NCBI GenBank assembly: GCA_016207465.1
Contig: JACQPP010000145.1
Coordinates: forward strand, 1 to 5,892
Source of the DNA: Methanobacteriota archaeon
GTDB lineage: Archaea > Halobacteriota > Syntropharchaeia > JACQPP01
DNA length: 5,892 nt
Direction of reading: 5' to 3'
Shown here: piece by piece, positions 5,104 to 5,892 of the stretch
How the letters are laid out: every line of letters starts with the position of its first letter
Numbering within the stretch: the first letter of the stretch is position 1
Translations under genes and position numbers: made by a program
Notes under the pieces: generated by a model
What the model was told of the DNA's origin: nothing
Seen by the model: the letters and a program-made list of their open reading frames with translations, nothing else
The model's database searches: none

Positions 5104-5154
5104 CAACCTTTTTGTTTTTTCCATGCGAGGGTAGCAAGCATGGAAAAAACACCC
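5104..5154 (+). repeat. Promoter-palindrome element at the lysS start (copy 6)
   Basis: A perfect 14-base inverted repeat (5113-5126 and 5138-5151, arms TGTTTTTTCCATGC/GCATGGAAAAAACA) encloses the loop GAGGGTAGCAA (5127-5137). Together with the preceding CAACCTTTTTG it aligns with 1464-1416 of the minus strand. The inner arm is CATGC here and CCGC there, yet each copy pairs perfectly with its own partner arm. The lysS ATG (5140-5142) and codons 2-4 are inside the 3' arm, so the LysRS N-terminus is partly encoded by the repeat. Confidence 0.75.
5107..5113 (+). promoter_or_regulatory. TATA-like box for lysS
   Basis: CCTTTTT is the position equivalent to the CCTTTAT box of copy 1. It is centred 30 bases before the lysS ATG, so transcription could begin a few bases before the ATG, giving a nearly leaderless message. 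The T run lacks the central A of a good TATA box, so the promoter may be weak or lie elsewhere. Confidence 0.35.
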
Positions 5155-5892
5155 GAGTGGGCCCAGGAGGAGGCCCGGAGAATCCTGGCGGCCCGGGGCG
5201 GCCCCCACACGGTGGCCACCGGGGTCTCCCCCAGCGGACCCATCCACATCGGGAACATGCGGGAGGTCTTCATCGCCGACAGCGTGGCCCGGGCCCTCCG
5301 GCAGGCCGGGGCCCCCGCGCGGCTCATCTACCTGGCCGACTCCTACGACCCCCTCCGCAAGGTCTACCCCTTCCTCCCCCGCGAGTATGAGGCCCATGTG
5401 GGCAAGCCCCTCAGCGAAATCCCCGACCCCGAGGGATGCTGCCCCTCCTATGCAGAGCACTTCCTCCGGGGCCTCGACGTGCTCCGGGACCTGGACATCC
5501 GAGAGAGCGAGCCCGGACCCACCGTGGCCCCCATCCGCACCGACCGCCTCTACAAGGAGGGCAAATACAGCGACGCTATCCGCACCGCCCTCGACCGCCG
5601 CGACGACCTCGCCCGGCTCATCGGGGAGGTCTCCAGCCGCCAGACCCCCCCCGGCTGGAGCCCCTTCATGCCCATCTGCCACATGTGCGGGCGGCTCACC
5701 ACCACCACCGTGACCGGCCACGACGCCACCCGCGCGGCATACACCTGCGCCTGCGGCCACACGGGCCACGCCCCCTACGCCGGGGGGGGCAAGCTGGGAT
5801 GGCGCATCGACTGGCCCGCCCGCTGGAGGCTCCTCGGGGTCACCGTGGAGCCCTTCGGCAAGGACATCGGCGCCGCCGGGGGCTCCTACGAC
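5140..5892 (+). CDS. lysS: Lysyl-tRNA synthetase, class I (5' part, cut by the right edge)
   Basis: This enzyme charges tRNA-Lys with lysine in the cytosol. The class I form (also called LysK) is typical of many archaea and some bacteria and is unrelated to the class II LysRS of most organisms. The 251 residues present cover the N-terminal part of the Rossmann catalytic domain. Signature motifs are VATGVSPSGPIHIGNMREVF (25-44) with the class I HIGH-like HIGN, and YLADSYDPLRKVYPFLP (64-80). C180, C183, C203 and C205 form a probable zinc site (CHMC and CAC). Then come GKLGWRIDWPARW (217-229) and EPFGKDIGAAGGSYD (237-251). The KMSKS-like loop and anticodon-binding domain lie beyond the window. 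The ATG was chosen because it leaves the usual short helix before the TGxxPSG motif. It sits inside the palindromic element described at 5104-5154, with no ordinary ribosome-binding site except GAGGG in the hairpin loop. Confidence 0.95.
   Translation, partial: MEKTPEWAQEEARRILAARGGPHTVATGVSPSGPIHIGNMREVFIADSVARALRQAGAPARLIYLADSYDPLRKVYPFLPREYEAHVGKPLSEIPDPEGCCPSYAEHFLRGLDVLRDLDIRESEPGPTVAPIRTDRLYKEGKYSDAIRTALDRRDDLARLIGEVSSRQTPPGWSPFMPICHMCGRLTTTTVTGHDATRAAYTCACGHTGHAPYAGGGKLGWRIDWPARWRLLGVTVEPFGKDIGAAGGSYD

Larger units (their letters stand above)
5070..5162. repeat. 11-base direct repeats flanking the lysS promoter element
   Basis: CCCGAGTGGGC occurs at 5070-5080 and again at 5152-5162, 71 bases apart. 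The second copy lies in lysS codons 5-8 and begins at the base after the last paired base of the palindrome. The first copy lies before the start of the 212-residue gene. The arrangement resembles a target-site duplication around an inserted segment, but the segment has no terminal inverted repeats. Confidence 0.5.

Overview
The window looks like a GC-rich archaeal chromosome segment, probably euryarchaeal in the broad sense. The evidence is a class I lysyl-tRNA synthetase, a tRNA gene with no encoded CCA end, A/T-rich TATA-like boxes 25-35 bases before several start codons, T-rich tracts where terminators should be, and a GH35-type glycosidase whose length and catalytic spacing recall the GlmA exo-glucosaminidases of Thermococcus and Pyrococcus. 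Nothing in the window fixes the genus.

Layout, left to right. Bases 1-315 hold the 3' part of an unrecognised gene on the plus strand. A tRNA-Asp(GTC) lies on the minus strand at 359-431. An A/T-rich spacer (432-529) follows, with a hairpin in the tRNA leader and T-rich tracts that could terminate the next gene. A fumarylacetoacetate hydrolase (FAH) family enzyme runs leftward (530-1384). A 204-base divergent spacer (1385-1588) is packed with five palindromes and TATA-like boxes. A GH35-type glycosidase of 779 residues runs rightward (1589-3928). It meets, tail to tail and only five bases away, a minus-strand pair: a two-CBS-domain protein (3934-4347) preceded by an unrecognised basic 212-residue protein (4420-5058). 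The 5' two-fifths or so of a class I lysyl-tRNA synthetase gene starts at 5140 on the plus strand and runs off the right edge.

The genes do not form one pathway. The tRNA and LysRS are translation genes. The glycosidase and FAH enzyme are carbon-metabolism genes sharing one divergent control region. The CBS protein and its upstream neighbour are probably co-transcribed, with unknown roles.

The most unusual content is non-coding. A family of oriented elements sits at gene starts. Each is a TATA-like box followed by a palindrome whose arms vary in sequence but stay complementary, around an 11-base loop resembling GAGCGTAGCGA. Two copies, before the FAH gene and at lysS, align over about 50 bases, with compensating changes in the two arms. 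In the lysS copy the ATG and the first codons lie inside the element.
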